From: Nonomuraea soli
GTDB lineage: Bacteria > Actinomycetota > Actinomycetes > Streptosporangiales > Streptosporangiaceae
Reading direction: 5' to 3'
Assembly (NCBI RefSeq): GCF_013761175.1
Contig: NZ_JACDUR010000003.1
Coordinates: forward strand, 248,001-312,000
Length of the DNA stretch: 64,000 bases
Shown here in pieces: positions 61,319 through 64,000 of the stretch; position 1 is the stretch's first letter, and each line of letters begins with the position of its first letter. The notes beneath the pieces are model-generated. The model did not search any database and was not told the origin of the DNA. It saw only the letters and a list, made by a program, of their open reading frames with translations. The position numbers and the translations under genes are program-made.

Positions 61319-62878
61319 TTAGGAACAGGTGAAGGTGGTCGGCACGGCGTTGTCGCCGCCGGGCCTGGTGGCCTGGAAGCCGAAGCTGGTCGAAGCGTTC
61401 GGAGCCAGAGTGCCGTTGTAGGGCATGTTGCGCGCCACGCCACCCGAGTAGGTGGCGTTCCAGATGTTGCTGAGGCTGTGGCCGGACGGCAGCGCGAACG
61501 CCACACCCCAGCCGGTGATGGTGGACGTGCCGGTGTTCTTGACCGTCACCTGCATCACGTAACCGCCGCCCCACTGCGACTGCACCGAGGCCGTGGCCGT
61601 ACAGCCGCCCACGGGACCGGCCTGCGTCGTCACGTTGACGGCGGTGGACAGGCCGGAACGGTTGCCGGCGGCGTCACGGGCACGGACCTGGAACTGGTAG
61701 GCCGTGCTCGGGGTCAGGCCGGTCGCCGCGAAACTGGTCGTGGTCGAGGTGCCGACCTGGGTGCCGCCGCGCAGGATCTCGTAGCCGGTGACGGCCACGT
61801 TGTCCGTGGAGGCGCTCCACGACAGGTTCGTGGAGTTCGACGTGGTGCCCGACGCCGCCAGGTTCGCCGGCGTGGTGGGCGGGGTGGTGTCGACGGGCGG
61901 TGCGCCGCCGCCGCACTGGGAGCACTCCTCGGCGGTCGAGGCGATGCCGTTGGTGCCCTGGAACAGCCGCACACCCCACGAGGTGAGCTGGGCGGGGTTG
62001 AAGTTGACCACCTGGTCGAGGTACTCGACACCGCCGCCGTTGCCACTCCACGACCAGCCGAGGTAGCCCACGCCCCTGGCCTGGGCCTGGGCCATGATCG
62101 TGTCCTCGTCGGGGTTGCCGTCGGAGTGGTTGAAGCCGAACTCCCCGATCACCAGGGGCAGCCCGTTGTCCTCGAACGCGTCGAGGTAGGCGTTGATCTC
62201 GGCCGCGGTGTCGAAGACGCCGTACATGTGCACCGAGAACACGGTGTTGTCCTGCGGGTCCGCGGCGGCCACGGTGGCCGCGTTGTCGCGCATCTGGAAC
62301 TGCCAGTCCTGGCCCCAGTTCGGGGCGTCGACCATGAGCAGGTGCTGGAAGCCCGCGTTGCGCAGCTTGACGATCGCGGCCGAGGTGGCCTGTGTCCAGT
62401 TCGGGGTGACGGCGTTGTTGCCCACCGGCTCGTTGCCGATGTTGATGATCACGCTGTCCTCGTGGCCGGTCAGCGCGCTCTGGATGCCGATCCAGTAGTT
62501 GGCCGCGGCGTCGAGGGTGACGGCGCCGCTCTGCTCGCCGTACCCGGTGGTGTCGTGGTTCTCCAGGATGCAGACGAGCCTGTTCGCCTCGCAGAGCGAG
62601 ACGATGTTGGCCACGTCGGCGGCGGTGTTGGTGGTCCACCGTCCGCCGCTCAGCACCACGCGTACGGCGTTGGCGCCCAGCGACTTGATGTTGGCGATGG
62701 ACGAGGTCTGGCTGGCGTACCAGGCGTGCGGATGGCTGGTTCCCCGGATGACGAAGACGTTGCCGTCCGACTCGACGATGTTCCGCCCCTCGACGCGCAG
62801 GCCGACGGCGGCCTGCGCGGGAGCGGCTGCCACGACCATCGACGCCAGCAGGGCGAATATGGCTAGGAGGCTTCTCAT
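61319..62878 (-). CDS. GH5 (subfamily 8-like) beta-mannanase/endoglucanase with FN3 and CBM2
   Basis: Secreted glycoside hydrolase of 519 residues. A signal peptide (AQAA) precedes a GH5 catalytic domain to about residue 330, with acid/base Glu in INIGNEPVG and nucleophile Glu in VIGEFGFNHSDGN. The pattern (GLRVEGRNIVESDGNVFVIR, HPHAWY) resembles subfamily 8 beta-mannanases of Streptomyces, but endoglucanase activity cannot be excluded. An FN3 domain (about 340-420) and a C-terminal CBM2 follow. The ATG at 62878 follows AAAGG. A hairpin in the leader may cover that site. Confidence 0.88.
   Translation of the reverse strand: MRSLLAIFALLASMVVAAAPAQAAVGLRVEGRNIVESDGNVFVIRGTSHPHAWYASQTSSIANIKSLGANAVRVVLSGGRWTTNTAADVANIVSLCEANRLVCILENHDTTGYGEQSGAVTLDAAANYWIGIQSALTGHEDSVIINIGNEPVGNNAVTPNWTQATSAAIVKLRNAGFQHLLMVDAPNWGQDWQFQMRDNAATVAAADPQDNTVFSVHMYGVFDTAAEINAYLDAFEDNGLPLVIGEFGFNHSDGNPDEDTIMAQAQARGVGYLGWSWSGNGGGVEYLDQVVNFNPAQLTSWGVRLFQGTNGIASTAEECSQCGGGAPPVDTTPPTTPANLAASGTTSNSTNLSWSASTDNVAVTGYEILRGGTQVGTSTTTSFAATGLTPSTAYQFQVRARDAAGNRSGLSTAVNVTTQAGPVGGCTATASVQSQWGGGYVMQVTVKNTGTSTITGWGVAFALPSGHSLSNIWNATYSGGVARNMPYNGTLAPNASTSFGFQATRPGGDNAVPTTFTCS
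61661..61892. repeat. FN3-coding DNA repeat, copy 3
   Basis: 232 bases in the GH5 gene, aligning without gaps to the GH12 and GH10 copies but clearly more diverged, which shows that the GH12 and GH10 copies are the recently homogenised pair. Confidence 0.8.
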
Positions 62879-62880
62879 GA

Positions 62881-62896
62881 CAACCTTTCGAGGTTG
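62881..62896 (-). promoter_or_regulatory. Leader hairpin over GH5 ribosome site
   Basis: CAACCT / AGGTTG inverted repeat with a 4-base TTCG loop (CGAA on the transcript) immediately before the GH5 ATG. The right arm contains the AAAGG-type ribosome site, so folding could limit translation. Confidence 0.4.
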
Positions 62897-62899
62897 AGA

Positions 62900-62934
62900 C
62901 CCGCGCGGGACGGGGTCAGGCCGTCCCGCGCGGG
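62900..62934 (-). terminator. Strong hairpin after GH48 gene
   Basis: Perfect 14-base stem CCCGCGCGGGACGG / CCGTCCCGCGCGGG with a 7-base loop, 8 bases after the GH48 stop and before the GH5 start on the same strand. It probably ends the GH48 transcript, so GH5 needs its own promoter or read-through. Confidence 0.8.
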
Positions 62935-62941
62935 CCCCAGG

Positions 62942-64000
62942 TCATCCGTTCGGGAAGAGCGAGCCGTAGTCGGCCAGCGCCATGGCGATGTCCGACTGCG
63001 CCCAGAAGCGGTGGTAGGTGAACGTCGGGGCAGGACCGCCGTTCAGGTGCGCCTGGACCTTGCTCCATTCCGGGTCGTTCTTCAGGAACGACCGCATCCC
63101 GATGAAGGTGGAGCTAGAGTTGATCGTGTCGCCGTTCGGCATGGTGCCGGTGAAGCTCGACGGCACGTACACGGAATCGTCGAAACGGTTGTAGTCGCCG
63201 CGGGTCTCGGGCACGGTGATGCCCTTGCTGCCCTTGAGCAGCAGCATCCGGTCCAGCAGCCCCTTGGCGGTGGCCTTGGCGGCGGCGTTGCCGGACTTGG
63301 CGGCGTAGTAGATCAGGGTGCGCGCGTAGCCGGCTGCCACGCCCACGTCGTTGGTGTAGGTGCGGACGGTCACGTGCAGGCCGGGGTTCGGTCCCGGGGT
63401 GCCGCCCTCGGTGTTGAAGCTGGCGGCGGGGGCGCCGCTCCAGCCCATCTCGTTCGGGATCTGGTAGGTGCTGCCGGAGCCGAGCGTGGTCTCCGAGATC
63501 GCCCAGGCGGCCCACTTGTCGAGAACGGCCTTCGCCTTGAGGTCGCCGGTCACGTAGTACAGCTCGGCCAGGCGCTCCATGCCCCAGGCCTGGAAGCCGA
63601 ACCACTGGTTCGAGGGCGGGTCGTGGTAGACGGGGTCGGGGTCGTAGGCCATGCCGAAGAAGGACGGCGTGCCGGCCGGGGGCTGCTGGTAGTCGCCGTC
63701 CCAGCTGTTGGTGGCGCCACCGGCGATGGCGCCCTCCGCCGACTGGAGCCAGGTGTAGAACTGCACCTGGCGGGTCAGGCTCTTGGCCCAGTCGTCGTCG
63801 GCCGTGGGCGACTGCGGTCGCAGCGCCGACGGGCCCTGCGGCGACAGCACCCAGGCGGCCAGCGGGTTCTGGTAGCCGCCGTGGTTGTGGCTGGAGCCGA
63901 TACGCCAGGCCCAGGCGCCGTCCATCGCTCCGCCCCAGGCGAAGTACCAGTTCAGCAGGTAGGCCGAGCTGCTCTTGCCACTGCCCGCGGCGCAGGTGGG
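62942..64000 (-). CDS. GH48 cellulase, 5' end beyond window
   Basis: C-terminal part of a processive family 48 cellulase. The frame is open to the right edge. 353 residues are visible, starting PTCAAGSGKSSSAYLLNWYF. Family marks include WYFAWGGAMDGAWAWRIGSS, SNQWFGFQAWGMERLAELYY, WGMERLAEL and the end FWAQSDIAMALADYGSLFP. Members attack cellulose chain ends (reducing end in most characterised enzymes). No CBM follows the catalytic domain, so any binding module must be N-terminal, outside the window. A 14-base hairpin terminator follows the stop. Confidence 0.92.
   Translation of the reverse strand, partial: PTCAAGSGKSSSAYLLNWYFAWGGAMDGAWAWRIGSSHNHGGYQNPLAAWVLSPQGPSALRPQSPTADDDWAKSLTRQVQFYTWLQSAEGAIAGGATNSWDGDYQQPPAGTPSFFGMAYDPDPVYHDPPSNQWFGFQAWGMERLAELYYVTGDLKAKAVLDKWAAWAISETTLGSGSTYQIPNEMGWSGAPAASFNTEGGTPGPNPGLHVTVRTYTNDVGVAAGYARTLIYYAAKSGNAAAKATAKGLLDRMLLLKGSKGITVPETRGDYNRFDDSVYVPSSFTGTMPNGDTINSSSTFIGMRSFLKNDPEWSKVQAHLNGGPAPTFTYHRFWAQSDIAMALADYGSLFPNG

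Overview
The window is very GC-rich, tightly packed DNA from a filamentous actinomycete. The mix of an NRPS cluster, CBM2/FN3 cellulases and xylanases with CebR-type operators, a conservon-like NIT kinase, a poly-HAMP kinase, F420-type and mycelial signalling genes, and a class I lysyl-tRNA synthetase fits the Streptosporangiales (Nonomuraea/Streptosporangium type) or a relative. That placement is inference. No tRNA, rRNA, IS element or CRISPR array was seen.

Region 1 (1-16785, minus strand) is a non-ribosomal peptide synthetase operon that runs off the left edge. In transcription order it has a stand-alone adenylation protein, a NodU/TobZ-type carbamoyltransferase, an NRPS that begins with a half condensation domain and a carrier protein followed by C-A-T, a C-A-T-C-A-T NRPS, and a C-A NRPS cut by the window edge. 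All junctions overlap or nearly touch. My reading of the adenylation pockets is: unknown starter, Ile-like, Thr-like, unknown, then a basic residue (Arg/Orn-like). A divergent MFS exporter (16970) and a nucleotidyltransferase related to aminoglycoside adenylyltransferases lie at its border, then a cytochrome P450 with an unusual I-helix.

Region 2 (20.0-31.3 kb) opens with a gene-free stretch holding two tandem-repeat arrays. Then come a chorismate mutase, a CDF metal transporter, a coupled sulfotransferase/GT4 pair facing a three-gene ABC-2 exporter operon, a diacylglycerol-kinase-like lipid kinase next to class I LysRS, a GT2, a ketopantoate-reductase-like enzyme and an uncharacterised protein.

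Region 3 (31.3-47.6 kb) is mostly regulation and general functions. It has a two-component system, an S41 protease, a NIT/HATPase kinase, a Nudix hydrolase, two MFS/MBL neighbours, a short Rho paralogue co-oriented with an RlmA/TlrB-like rRNA methyltransferase, a catalytically dead-looking S9 peptidase homologue, an APC permease, a secreted T1/barnase-type ribonuclease, a secreted SH3-like protein and an LLM oxidoreductase.

Region 4 (47.6-56.5 kb) is signalling: a GAF-SpoIIE phosphatase, a seven-HAMP hybrid histidine kinase with its response regulator, a LacI-family regulator and a variant Ser/Thr kinase.

Region 5 (56.5-64.0 kb) is a plant-polysaccharide degradation island: GH12, AA10 LPMO, GH10 xylanase, GH5 mannanase and a truncated GH48 cellulase, most with CBM2 and a near-identical FN3 linker. 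Three copies of the TGGGAGCGCTCCCA palindrome connect the LacI regulator (54176) with GH12 and the LPMO, and a second palindrome, GAAA(C/G)TTTC, occurs upstream of the xylanase and in the GH12/LPMO divergent promoter.
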